Below, piece after piece: positions 1 through 10,059 of a stretch of 64,000 nt of DNA. The position numbers and the translations under genes are program-made. The notes under the pieces were generated by a model, which made no database searches, had not been told where the DNA came from, and worked only from the letters and a program-made list of their open reading frames with translations. The stretch covers positions 20,069 through 84,068 of the forward strand of contig CABFPE010001141.1 of assembly GCA_900660155.1 (NCBI GenBank). The letters run 5' to 3'. The stretch comes from Hofstenia miamia (Eukaryota > Xenacoelomorpha > Acoela > Hofsteniidae). Within the stretch, counting starts at the first letter, position 1. Every line of letters begins with the position of its first letter.

Positions 1-20
1 TGTACGCTAGTTCAAGGAAG

Positions 21-1454
21 ATGTTGCAGAAGCAAGTGGAGACATTGGAGAAGGCAAGCAGAGATTCAGGGTTGGAGTTTGGATTAGGAAAGTGTGCAGC
101 AGTGACAATAACTAGAGGCAAGTGTGCGGATGGGGATGGCTTGAGGACAAGCAGTGGGGATAAGATTGAGGAAGTTAAAGAGGGGTACAAGTACTTAGGT
201 GTGATAGAGAAAGACAGAACAGATCACGAGGAAATGAAGATGAGGCTAAGGAAAGAATACAAGAGGAGAGTAAGGAAGGTACTACAGAAGTCAGCATTGA
301 ATGGGCAGAATAGTATAAAAGCAATTAATACATGGGCGATACCAGTGTTGAGATATTCAGCAGGAATAGTTAGGTGGAATAAGAATGAACTAAGGGAATT
401 AGACAGGGAGACAAGGAAGATACTAGCAGCAGAGAGAGCATTCAACCTCAATGGAGATGTAGATAGGCTGTACATAGCAAGGCATAAGGGAGGGAAAGGG
501 CTGCTAAGTGTGGAGGAGACTGTAGAAGCAGAAGCACTAGGGCTAAAGGAATATGTAGAACAGCAACCTAAGGGGTCCCTACTAGAGGTCACTAAGGAGT
601 TAAAGAAGATAAGAACTGAGAGTGAAGGAAAGAAGATATACCAGAGTAGGATGGAATTAGAGAGACAAACAAGGTAATGGCAGAAGTCAATGCATGGAGA
701 ATACTGGAGGAACACAGAAAAGTGTGATAGAGAAGAGAGCAACAAGTGGTTAAAGAAGGCAGGACTGAAGAGAGAAACAGAAGCACTAATAATGGCAGCA
801 CAGGAGCAAGCAATAAGAACAAACTGGGTGAAGAAGCATATAGACAGAAGAGTAGAAGTAAGTGATAAGTGTAGGCTATGTAAGAAAGAGGCAGAGACTG
901 TAGATCATCTGACAGCAGGGTGTGAGAAGTTGGCACAGAATGAGTATAAGTTCAGGCATGACAAGGTGGGAAGAATGGTACATTGGAGTTTGAGCAGGCA
1001 GCATGGGTTAGAAGCAGGAGACAAGTGGTATGAGCACAAGCCACAGGGCGTCATAGAAAATGAGAAGGTTAAGATACTGTGGGATTTCAACATACAGACG
1101 AGCAAAGTGATAGAAGCACGGAGGCCAGACATAGTAGTGGTAGACAAAGAGAAAAGATTAGGAACAGTGATAGACATAGCAGTACCAAAGGACAGAAATG
1201 TAGAAAGCAAGGAGAAAGAGAAGATAGACAAGTACAGAGAGTTAGCAGAGGAAATAGAAAGGCTGTGGAAGTTAAAGAAAGTTGAAGTAGTCCCGGTAGT
1301 AGTAGGCGCACTAGGAGCAGTGAGTAAGAAGCATACGAGATACTTGGAGGAGTTGGGAGTACCAAAGTGGGGAGGAGCGGTAGCACAGAAGGCAGCATTG
1401 TTAGGAACAGCTAGAGTCCTGAGGAAAGCTCTCAGACTCACTGGGAACTGGTGA
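21..1454 (+). pseudogene. R4/Dong-like LINE polyprotein C-terminus (RT thumb, CCHC, RLE nuclease)
   Basis: One reading frame runs from 21 to the stop at 1454, interrupted only by an in-frame TAA at 675-677. The first part is the post-catalytic RT and linker region. The second holds a CCHC-type knuckle (CRLC, then H, then C within about 18 residues, near nt 868-925). After it comes an endonuclease core with RRPDI, VIDIAVP and a later EKIDKY segment, matching the PD-(D/E)XK-type nuclease of RLE LINEs that nicks target DNA for target-primed reverse transcription. The N-terminus and RT catalytic motifs lie outside the window. A single nonsense codon in an otherwise open frame suggests recent activity. 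It could still be read through or be a sequencing error. Confidence 0.8.
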
Positions 1455-1505
1455 GTTCCCCGAGCTGAGAGGGATACCAGCATGAAGCTGTGAGAAGTAA
1501 AAAGG

Positions 1506-1524
1506 AATAATAATAATAATAATA
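1506..1524 (+). repeat. (AAT)n tail of LINE copy 1
   Basis: This is a short AAT-repeat run directly after the LINE 3' UTR. The same arrangement is seen at the 3' ends of the related minus-strand copies at about 10.05 and 12.55 kb. It is either the element's own tail or its target. Confidence 0.7.
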
Positions 1525-1554
1525 CAAAACTACAAAAAGAATAAAAACCAGTCA

Positions 1555-2150
1555 AGTTTTACGACAGCGAGGACAGTCACAGGGGATAAAATAGGAGCAG
1601 ATGGAAGAGTAGGCGAAGTTGGAGAAGGGCTCAGCAAAGAGGAAAGCCATCAAAGATTTCCTGAAGCTCGGTGGCGGGGAAAAAAATCAATGGATGTTGG
1701 AGGCTTGAGGGTCAATATGAAATTAGCAGCAGTACAAGCACGATTGAAAAACGAGTGAAAGGTGCGATGATTCTTGGGACGATGAATGGAGAAGGTGACA
1801 ACATCATCAGAGCGAGTAGAGTGGGAATTAGAGAACGTAATGAAATTGTTATTTCAATAAATTTTATCAATGTCCATCAGACGGTTTTCTTCACGGGGGT
1901 TTGAAGCAGATCTGAGACCGTTCATTCACAGAATACCATTGCTTGGAATTCATGAGGAGCAGCATTGATCAGAACTTATATTTGTGGAATTTTGAGAATC
2001 CACAAGAAACTAGAAGATCAGCATCAATTTTATCATCCTCACTGGTTTCAAGGCATGATAGTCAAATTAATATTACTGAAATCGTGGGACCTAAGCTTAT
2101 GATCGGTAGCCTAATGCACAGTGCCGCATTCATCATTAGTAAAAACTAAG
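1555..2150 (+). other. Unassigned sequence with two short ORFs
   Basis: This stretch follows the LINE tail and is less AT-rich than its surroundings. It contains ORFs of 77 codons (1671-1904) and 68 codons (1943-2149) in unrelated frames. Neither resembles a family I recognise, and no clear splice sites tie them together. It may be a decayed repeat or exonic sequence. Confidence 0.2.
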
Positions 2151-2876
2151 CCACCAAATTGTACATTGTTTTTGAAGAAGCCTTGTACTGCAAAGATGAG
2201 AAACAAAAATCATTTGTATGTTTAAGTAATTACGCAATCAATTAAATTTTTTCACCAAATATTCGTTATCAAATTGCTAAAAGTTTTGTTTTCAAAGTAC
2301 TAGGATTTAGGAGTCTTTGATGTTAATCACTAAGTGTAGTGGAATTATACCCTAGGCGTAAGGGACTGATTAAGTTCGAATGAATAAAGAAACAATCCTT
2401 AATACTGCAATAATGGACTCGATTTTGTTGCGATTCTATACACTCTTTTGCATTAGGTATTGCCATGCTTTGAATGTGCATATAAGATAAAATGGTAATA
2501 AAGAGCGTCATATGCTAAAATTGTGAATAAAATCATTTTACCAATGTTTGTTGATCACATTTATATCTAATTTCATTCCTAAAATATTAAAAACACAAAA
2601 TATAGTTTGTTTAAAGTTTATTCATTTATTGCAATACACTGCGCTCTCTAAAAATCCACTCTAATAAAATGTATTGCGCATGAATTTGCTCTCTTAATTA
2701 ATTATACAGATTAATTCTGGTAAATTCTTAAAGTTTCCCTCAGAATGCAATGCTTCTTTTAATTGATTCCCGCAGTACAGTAAAATTTAATCATAGCTCT
2801 TCTTATGCGTTTCTTAACCAATTATTACTCTCCATAAAATTGTAGCTATAAATATTCATAGGTTTTAACATCGTAA
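2150..2876. other. AT-rich spacer, nothing recognised
   Basis: No ORF of note, tandem repeat or terminal inverted repeat was seen here. It precedes the membrane-protein exon and may hold its promoter, but no specific element can be named. Confidence 0.4.
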
Positions 2877-3257
2877 ATGGCTATCGAAGTCACTAGCACT
2901 GGTCTGTCAAAGGAATGCCACTTCGCAATCAACTCTGTTATACACACGCTCATAGTAATGCTCACGCTAATATTAAGCTTCCCGGCTTGTCTGTTTTTTG
3001 TCTTTGTGTCCTCTAAACTGTTGGTAAAAAGACGCTTTACCCAAGCTTCATTAATCCTACAAAATCTCCTTCTGGCAGAGCTTCTTCCATGTGCTAGTTG
3101 TGGTCTCATGTTGTACTACAGCATCAGTCAAAAAAGTTGCGAAAAAGTTACGATGTGGAAGCTGGAAATTCGCCACTTCTGTATATCAATGTACGCGGGA
3201 TTAATTGGATGGAACTGGCTTGGGATGAATGCTGTATTGAGAGGTTGGGACATTAAG
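2877..3257 (+). CDS. Exon of a putative rhodopsin-type 7TM receptor (TM1-TM3)
   Basis: An open frame of 127 codons starts at an ATG and ends at a plausible splice donor (AAG followed by GTAATT at 3258). It encodes three hydrophobic segments, at about residues 18-46, 56-82 and 99-123. The second contains NLLLAELL, which resembles the TM2 signature N-L-A-x-A-D of class A receptors with Glu in place of Asp. Cys88 would be the usual disulfide cysteine before TM3. The third segment ends in NAVLRGWDIK, where a DRY-like motif would be expected but is not canonical. Translation continues about 24 codons past the donor before a stop, so the exon end is inferred. No downstream exon with TM4-7 was found. 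It could be a receptor pseudogene or another multi-pass protein. Confidence 0.4.
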
Positions 3258-3585
3258 GTAATTATGAATTTTGATCCAACATGCATTCTGAAATTTCATC
3301 ATATTTTTAAATTTTTAGCAATCATTTGACTTGAAAGAAATTTGTAAGGAATATTCACGAGTACTTGTGTGAAAGTAAATATTGATTTAGATATTGGTAA
3401 CTTAATGAAGGCCTAAAAATATCATTTGCAGTTTACTCATTCCACAAAGGCCAAAAGCCTTTATCTTTTATATGGAATAATGGGCACTTAGCAATTTAGA
3501 AAAGCTATGGAGTATTAAAGTTGAGCACATATTCTATCTCTTGTTTACCTATCAATTTATTTATCTGCTTATATATCAATCCATA

Positions 3586-3790
3586 TATCTATCTATCTAT
3601 CTATCTATCTATATATATATATACATATATATATATATGTATATATAAATATATGTATATAAATAATATATAAATATGTATATATAAATATATATACTTA
3701 TGTATATATAAATATCTATGTATATATATATAATATATGTACATATATATATATGTATATATATATTAATATATTTATATATGTATATGC
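3586..3790. repeat. (ATCT)n and (TA)n microsatellite
   Basis: An (ATCT)n run passes into about 180 bp of imperfect TA repeats with ATGTATAT variants. The isoleucine/tyrosine-rich minus-strand ORF across it is a by-product of the repeat. Confidence 0.9.
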
Positions 3791-3829
3791 ATTCTTTTAT
3801 TGGCTTAAAATTACTTGCACATAGCAAAG

Positions 3830-4330
3830 AACTATAAACGCTTAAAAAAGCTGGTAGGCTGCATTTTAAGAAAATCCATTAAATAGTTAATCAAAAGTAA
3901 CGAGCAGATTAAGTAAAGGTATATGAAAAAGTGAAAAAATAATAACTTAATATTATTAGCAGTAAAAACAATGTCAATAAATATCAAAATATACTATTCA
4001 CATGAAGAAAAATCTTTTTTAAACGACCAACTTTTACATTTTTTGAGAAAAATTAGGAGAAATCATTGTCAATCCTTCATAAAATGACCATGGACTATAA
4101 AATAAAATCTTGACATAACAGTTAAATGTAAAGAGGAATGGATATTAAGTGTATACTATAGGAACTCCGGGGAGATTCCATTCTTGGTGAATTCAATTGC
4201 ACATTGTATGAAAGACATTTTATACATTGCATTTAAAGATAACGGTTTTCTGAAATACTGCTTTTTATTACCTTTGGATTCATAGCGATTAGGAAGTTCC
4301 AATAACAGCAAATTGAAATCTTCGTCTAAA
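3830..4330. other. AT-rich spacer, one 60-codon ORF of unknown meaning
   Basis: Only a 60-codon minus-strand ORF (4156-4338) was seen, with no recognised motif. It is most likely chance. Confidence 0.3.
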
Positions 4331-4340
4331 TTCATCACTA

Positions 4341-4388
<48 letters not shown>
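4341..4388. repeat. (TA)n microsatellite
   Basis: A nearly pure TA dinucleotide run. Confidence 0.95.
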
Positions 4389-4391
<3 letters not shown>

Positions 4392-5284
4392 GTCAACATA
4401 TTTTTATCTATTATCGATAGTTTGCTGCATAATTTAATTGGCTTTCAGAGATATTTCTTTTTTTGATCAATCAATCTATACGCAAATATTTCGGATCAAT
4501 GGCGCAATATAGGTTTTAAAAATCAACCAGTTTTTACATCATCTACAAATGTCACAAATAATGATAAACTTTTTATCAGATGATAGGACTTTTTACCAAT
4601 ATATACTACGTGTGCGTGCCAGGATAATTTATTGTCAAAGTTTACACCCAGTTATTTAAAATTTCCAACTGGTTTTATTTGATTCCCATCCACCATAATG
4701 CTATCTTTCTAATAGATTTTGATTCGTAACATTATATATGGATAGTCATACCGATACCGAACAGATAACGCCGGTATTTTGAGTGATACCGGATTGAACC
4801 GAACCGACTCCCAACATTTTCATACCACCGGGTCCTACCCCTACGGTCGGTGGTGGTTTTGCGACATCTATTGAAGTGGATTATACTGTATAACCATCCA
4901 CATAGAAAGGCCTATATTCCTATAAGAAACTGTATATGATGCAAGCAGTATTATAAAACTATATATATATTCAAAAAGGTTCACCATTCGCTTACGGGCA
5001 ATCTGATTAATAAAACCTAATCTAAACTAAAATTTAATAAAAACAATATAAAAACTAAAACACATTTAAAGCAGAAAAATACATAAGAAACGTAGTAAAA
5101 AAGGTGATAAAAACATGATCTCTACATTGTGTTCTTCACAAAGTCATAGTTTTCATGAACATAAAATTAGAAATACCGAGCTGTCTTCTTCGACTTGTTA
5201 TTGCTAAACCAGCATTTTGTTTGTCTTAATATAGTTTTAGCTATCAATCGACTCAGCTTTTTAAGATTTCCGGGGGCTGAATGA

Positions 5285-5563
5285 CTAGAATATGTCGCCG
5301 ATCCGATGGCTGGCGCCCAGCGCTAGCGCAAATAATACACTACTAAGTGGCCCTCCTTGTGGTAGAGAAAACATGAGATTTAGTTGATTTACTAATTGAT
5401 TGCGTAAAATTGTGTTAAACCCAGCGGAATAATCAAAAAAGGTAATCCGAATAGCTGTGGTTTCACCAGTATTTAACGCAGATACAATAAACTTATAGCT
5501 ATATAATAATGCTTTAACAATGCTGCTGTTTGGCTTATAGGCATTAAACACAAAATAAGACAA
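5285..5563 (-). pseudogene. LINE reverse transcriptase fragment
   Basis: This 92-codon ORF carries a degenerate RT motif A (FFDYSAGFNTI, where the family has an Asp followed by a Phe/Tyr-containing AFDTI-like stretch). About 20 residues later comes motif B-like LPQGGPLSSVLF. The spacing between A and B is far shorter than in an intact RT, so an internal deletion is likely. No motif C (YxDD) follows. It is a truncated remnant of an APE-type LINE. The clade cannot be fixed from this piece. Confidence 0.6.
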
Positions 5564-5596
5564 TTTCGGTCGTTTTTTCTATTTAAGCATTGAAAT

Positions 5597-5977
5597 TAGA
5601 CTTGTCAACGAGCCGACATTTCCAAGCTCGGCTCGGCTCGGCTCGTTTAAATTTTGTGGAAGTTTGGTTCGGCTCTTCTCGCCACATAAAATCTTTAAAT
5701 GAGGCTCGTTTTAGTTCGGTATTTTTTTAAAAATATTGTGCTCAACGAATTTTTTACATACCTCTTCCTATTATTTAATAAACATTTCTTAAATAAGATT
5801 ATATGAAAGGCATACTGACTGCAAAAAATAAGAAAAATCTCCATAATCAAGTTAACAAGCAGAACTATAAACTTGCTTCGCCTAAAATAGGCTCGTTGTA
5901 TAACACATACTGTAGTCAAGTTCGACTCGGCTCGGCTCGGCTCGGCGTTTTAGAAGCTCGGCTCGTTGACAAGTCTG
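5597..5977. mobile_element. hAT-like MITE, family A, copy 1
   Basis: This 381-bp element has terminal inverted repeats (left TAGACTTGTCAACGAGCCGA, right its complement starting CAGACTTGTCAACGAGCC). It is flanked by a perfect 8-bp target duplication ATTGAAAT at 5589-5596 and 5978-5985. The subterminal regions carry repeated GGCTCG/CGAGC pentamers. It has no coding capacity. The 8-bp duplication and the CAG-type ends are hallmarks of the hAT superfamily. A second copy in opposite orientation is at 18670-18973. Confidence 0.85.
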
Positions 5978-6299
5978 ATTGAAATACATTTAAATAATAT
6001 TAGAGACACATTTGTATAAGTCATAAACATGAATCATTGCAATTCTTAAAATAATCTTTAAAGTACAAATAAACAATTAGAAATTTGGCCTAAATTAGTA
6101 TGCAATTGCAATGCTGGTGGCCATTAAGCAGCAAAAACGAAGGAACGTTCACCACAGCATCGCCCAATTCACTAATGGCTTACGTAACCTGGAACAGAGG
6201 CGTTTGAGATAAATGAGATAAATTCGGTTAGAATGATTACTATCATTAAGTATTTCTGCATTCTTATAATATCTATTACTATATTGAAGGGTATCAGAA

Positions 6300-7060
6300 A
6301 TTAATGTTAATGATAATTAGCCTTTATTCGTTTGTATACAATGTAGTACAATATATATATATGATATAAACACTATTTACAAAATGTATGCTATACAATA
6401 TATATATATATATTAATGTACATTACAAACCAGGCTACAAACTACAGATAAAAAAATTAAAATAAAAAACAACCATTATACATATTTACAATTATATCAC
6501 TCTCTCATTCTGCCATACATGCAGCCTATTTGATATTCCAAAAGCGTATTGTTTGTTTAATAAGTTTTCTTTTAACAATCTTTTAAATAACTTTATGTTC
6601 TTTGCGTTTCTTATATTATTGTCTAAATTGTTCCACCGGTTTGTAGTAATTACTGTGTAAGATTTTTGCCATGCCGACTCCCTAATTCTATATTTGTTAA
6701 TGCATTTATTTGTTCTTTGATTCATTATAAATTTGCTATTGAAAAGATTTTGGGTGCTCATAACATTAATTTGTCTATAAAGATTCACTAGGCTCAAGTA
6801 TTGAATGTAGTAACTGGGCGCCAATATTTTGTGATGTTTAAGAATCCTTCTGGTTTGCTGCCGTTTGACAGAAAACATCGTAGAGGTTGACCTGTTAAAG
6901 ATAGTATTTAATCGCACTTGTTGTTTCAGTGGTATTCCATTTAGTAGTACGCAAGCATATGCAAGCTGGCACGTTATAAGGGTATTTATGATCTGCTTTC
7001 CCTGGACGACACATCTCAAGGTATTGAGGTATTGGATTGACGATGCCATAATTATTCATA
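6300..7060 (-). mobile_element. LINE 3' fragment (CR1/L2-type)
   Basis: This 5'-truncated LINE keeps the C-terminal part of ORF2 (6492-7049) and an AT-rich 3' UTR with TA repeats near 6350-6410. The boundaries are approximate. Confidence 0.55.
6492..7049 (-). pseudogene. LINE ORF2 C-terminal domain fragment
   Basis: This 185-codon ORF matches, at the level of pattern, the region after the RT in CR1/L2-like LINEs. It contains ILAPSYYIQYLSLVNLY, which aligns with ILAPNYFIQYQSLCMIH in the longer element at 57.4-57.5 kb. The shared terminal features W-N-x-L and K-x-F-x-x-x-L-K appear in the same order. The RT catalytic motifs are absent, so this is a 5'-truncated insertion. The open frame across 185 codons suggests moderate age. 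Confidence 0.6.
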
Positions 7061-7606
7061 GAAATTTGAAACCTCTTTTAAACTCTAAACTTCATAGTTA
7101 ATTTTTTAGCTCGTCAGCATTAGGTAAATCAAATTTATCCCTTAGCTAAGAGTTTGGGTTAAGAATCAACATTTTTAATGATTTTATTTCCAAATTAATA
7201 GATTTAGAAAATCAAAATAACAAATATATTTTATAAGTATTTTAATGTGAGCACCAAAATTTCTGTAAAAATGGGTATAGCACACGCACGGCAATTTACA
7301 GCATTGCACGAAGTTAAGCCTTGCACAGTCCAACACTTGATATGAGGGAAATAAATGAATATTTGGTATAGGAGATGTTCAACAATCAATCCAGATATTG
7401 CCATCTATTTTTGTTGAGCTAAGTGACATTTCCGCAAACATTAATAGTACATACAAAACTACTAGCGTTGCCATCGTAATGCGCTGTTCTTAAAACCAAT
7501 CCAAATGTTTGAGAAAACCTTTAAACATTTCTACGCATTGTGCGTGGTAATAGTAAACTAGTTATGATATGGGGTTGACAACGTGTTTTCGGCTTGATCC
7601 AGCGCC

Positions 7607-8041
7607 TTAACCCTTTCGATCCGACTTTTGCACAATTAACTTTCAATCATTTATTTGGTTACCTCCCACTTATTATGACACTCCTTAACTACCATAAGCA
7701 AAATTGAAAATTTTTATAATAGGTACATGTGTTTTTCGACAATGGGACAAATATGTCCCAGCAGTATTATAATGAAAAATATTTTGGGACAATTCCATCC
7801 CAATAGTACTTCACATAAACATAGTGATGTTTAGAAAATAATGGAAAGGAAACAAAGTTATATTTAATATTTTATTTCAAGCAACAAAAAATTGCAACAT
7901 ATGTTGTACAGCTGGCACCCATAGCTAACTCTGAATTCCTAATTTTTTCCATCAAAAACCATTATAAATGTTTAAAATTGACTTTAGTATTTGGAAAATG
8001 TTCCTGGGACGTATATGTCCCATTAGGACAGAAAGGCTTAA
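7607..8041. mobile_element. piggyBac-like MITE bounded by TTAA
   Basis: This 435-bp non-coding element is bounded by TTAA at both ends, with inverted ends TTAACCCTTTCGATCC and TTAAGCCTTTCTGTCC (read inward). TTAA ends are the signature of piggyBac. Inside are three 16-bp palindromes: GGGACAAATATGTCCC at 7744-7759, GGGACAATTCCATCCC at 7786-7801, and GGGACGTATATGTCCC at 8006-8021. The last is 20 bp from the right end and the first is 137 bp from the left end. These distances mirror those in the two piggyBac relics at 22.95 and 44.56 kb, with this element in inverse orientation. Confidence 0.7.
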
Positions 8042-8049
8042 GAGAAACT

Positions 8050-10015
8050 ACTGAAAGCCTGCCACTACTAAAAAAGAACCTGCAATATTGTAAGTGAACT
8101 TTATCAAAAGTCATTGAAGCAGAGTTAATAAGATCGCATTGAAGACTTTCATTAAATTTTGCTGTTAAGCTTTTCTGAGCATTTGTGAGAGTTGAAATGA
8201 AACTTCATTAGCATCACTAGATATCTTAGTCATTTCCTGGAACCGAAAAATTACTGCTTTGCTGCTGTAGTCAGTATCAATTTTGAGCAGTTAAATGCAG
8301 ATAAAATTAACTAATTTGACAACTGGTAAAAGTTTGCTATAAAGTTACATCCTCACTAAAAATTTTCCATTGACTGTAAGATTGACTAGTGTTAAGCATG
8401 AAACTTAGATTATCAAATTTCATTTGAGGAGACACGCACAGGGATTGACATGAACAGGGCAGCCATGAGCTGGTCGTAGTTAGAGCAATTTGAAAAAATG
8501 TGCCAAATTTTCAAAAATGGACTACTAAACAATTATCCAAACAAATGAAACCGAATTTAAACTAAATGTGCAGACCTAAGGTTTCATTAGTCTGACCGGG
8601 CTTAGACCTAAATCTTAATCCCATGCTCATCTCTATGTACACATAGAGACTGTGAATACACATAACTGCAAGTACAGAAGCAAAGATTATTAAGAAAGCT
8701 GTGGGAACTAGCCTGCTTTGTCTGTACGCTAAATTTGATTGCTCATCTCTGAATGAACTCCCCTTGGAAAAATTTTTACACAACACCAAAGGATTAATTT
8801 AATAGTGTATTTAATTGAAAACCGATGTGCGCAAATTTCAAAACAGTTTACAATTCTTTATGTAATATATAAAATAATAATCAGCAAAATTGGATTGGTC
8901 AAACAGTGGCCTCCTTTGAAACGAAGTTTGTGTGTGGAAATTTGGCATATTATAAAAATAATTGTTAGGCAAATTTAAGCTTCAATTCTAAGTGTGTTTT
9001 CATTACAACTGTTTTCAAAATTTGCATTTAAAAAAAGTAGGCTTTAACAGGCCTACCACGTAAAGCGCCAATATAATGAATATCCCTGAACACTGTGTAC
9101 TGAATATACTGAATATATACTCTCTAAATCTAAAGTTAGCTTATAGACTTCATTTTAGGCTTTTTAGTTTTTATTGGTTGACCATGTTACACAACTAACA
9201 CCATTTAGAGAATTTATTAACAATTTTTCTTTACACAATTTGAAACGTTTTAATGTTCCTATATTTTTTGTTTCTATACGTTTCAATACATTTTCAAAAT
9301 ATAACAATAAATTGTGAGGTATATAATTGATCTTCACTTTTTTATATTAGCTTTTGGTAATTAAAAAGAAATTGAACTAATATCCACATACATTGTTTAT
9401 TTTCTTTAATGCAAAGTAGTTTAATTAATTAATTTGACGCATAAAAATATCATTTTAACTATCAGCAGATTTTACTTTTATTCAATTATTTAAACTGCTA
9501 CTAACATCATCACAGCCAATTTGCCTGATACTACATGTACGAGATGACAACCTCAAAGATATTCTGTGCATATTTAGCAAATACAGTTGATTTTTGGCTT
9601 AGTATAGTGTTTGTTATATGTGTTATATCTTAAAGTAAGAGCACAGGTAAAACTTTTGCAGGTATGGGTAAGTCTTCTTGGGGCACGGGAGCATATGAAA
9701 ATCTTGTGGGATGATCCGGGTATCATAAATACCCTTAAAGCAGTAAGGATGCAAAAAAATTTGTAGCAGTGTTGCATTATTATCATCTTCGTAAAATCGA
9801 TACTTGTCTATAGAATATGACGAGAGAAATTATAGAGTATAATTGATTTGGCTCTTAGGAATTATAATTTGAATAATGAATGGTTGTTTTCTAGTTTGTA
9901 ATTGTATTTTATTTGTTTTAGTGAAATAGTGAATTGCAAAATATTGATTTTTATTGTATGCTAGATTTATTTCACGAACCAATGCCATAGAGGTGTAAGT
10001 TATTACGAGTATCAT
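8050..10015. other. AT-rich spacer, nothing recognised
   Basis: Only short ORFs (8562-8789, 9574-9786, 9830-10066, all minus) without recognisable motifs were seen. No tandem repeat or TIR pair was noticed. Confidence 0.35.
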
Positions 10016-10017
10016 TA

Positions 10018-10053
10018 TTAATACTACTAATATTATCATTATTATTATTATTT
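10018..10053. repeat. Imperfect ATT repeats at the 3' end of LINE copy 2
   Basis: This is an ATT/AAT-rich run with a few interruptions, directly after the 3' UTR of the minus-strand R4/Dong-like element. Confidence 0.6.
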
Positions 10054-10059
10054 CATTTT

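Larger units (their letters stand above)
1..1530 (+). mobile_element. R4/Dong-like RLE LINE, copy 1, 3' part
   Basis: This is the 3' portion of a non-LTR retrotransposon cut by the window edge. It encodes the end of the reverse transcriptase, a CCHC knuckle and a C-terminal restriction-like endonuclease, and it closes with a short UTR followed by AAT repeats. It is about 90% identical by eye to the minus-strand copies at 10.0-15.2 kb, so it belongs to the same family. The AAT-repeat tail fits the R4/Dong clade, whose Dong element is known to sit in TAA repeats. The clade assignment is by motif recognition and was not computed. Confidence 0.8.

Noticed and set aside
905-1555. 216-codon ORF antisense to LINE copy 1, and the corresponding plus-strand ORFs across copies 2-4
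   Set aside because: Antisense shadows of the LINE polyprotein, caused by its base composition (few stops on the opposite strand).
3609-3827. 72-codon minus-strand ORF rich in Ile and Tyr
   Set aside because: It is a translation of the TA/ATCT microsatellite.
4742-4870. Patch with repeated ACCG motifs (ACCGATACCG, AACCGAACCG), perhaps half a hAT element
   Set aside because: No inverted end or target duplication could be found, and the patch is too short to classify.
5695-5919. 74-codon ORF inside MITE copy 1
   Set aside because: It is not preserved in copy 2 and has no motif. Chance ORF in a non-coding element.
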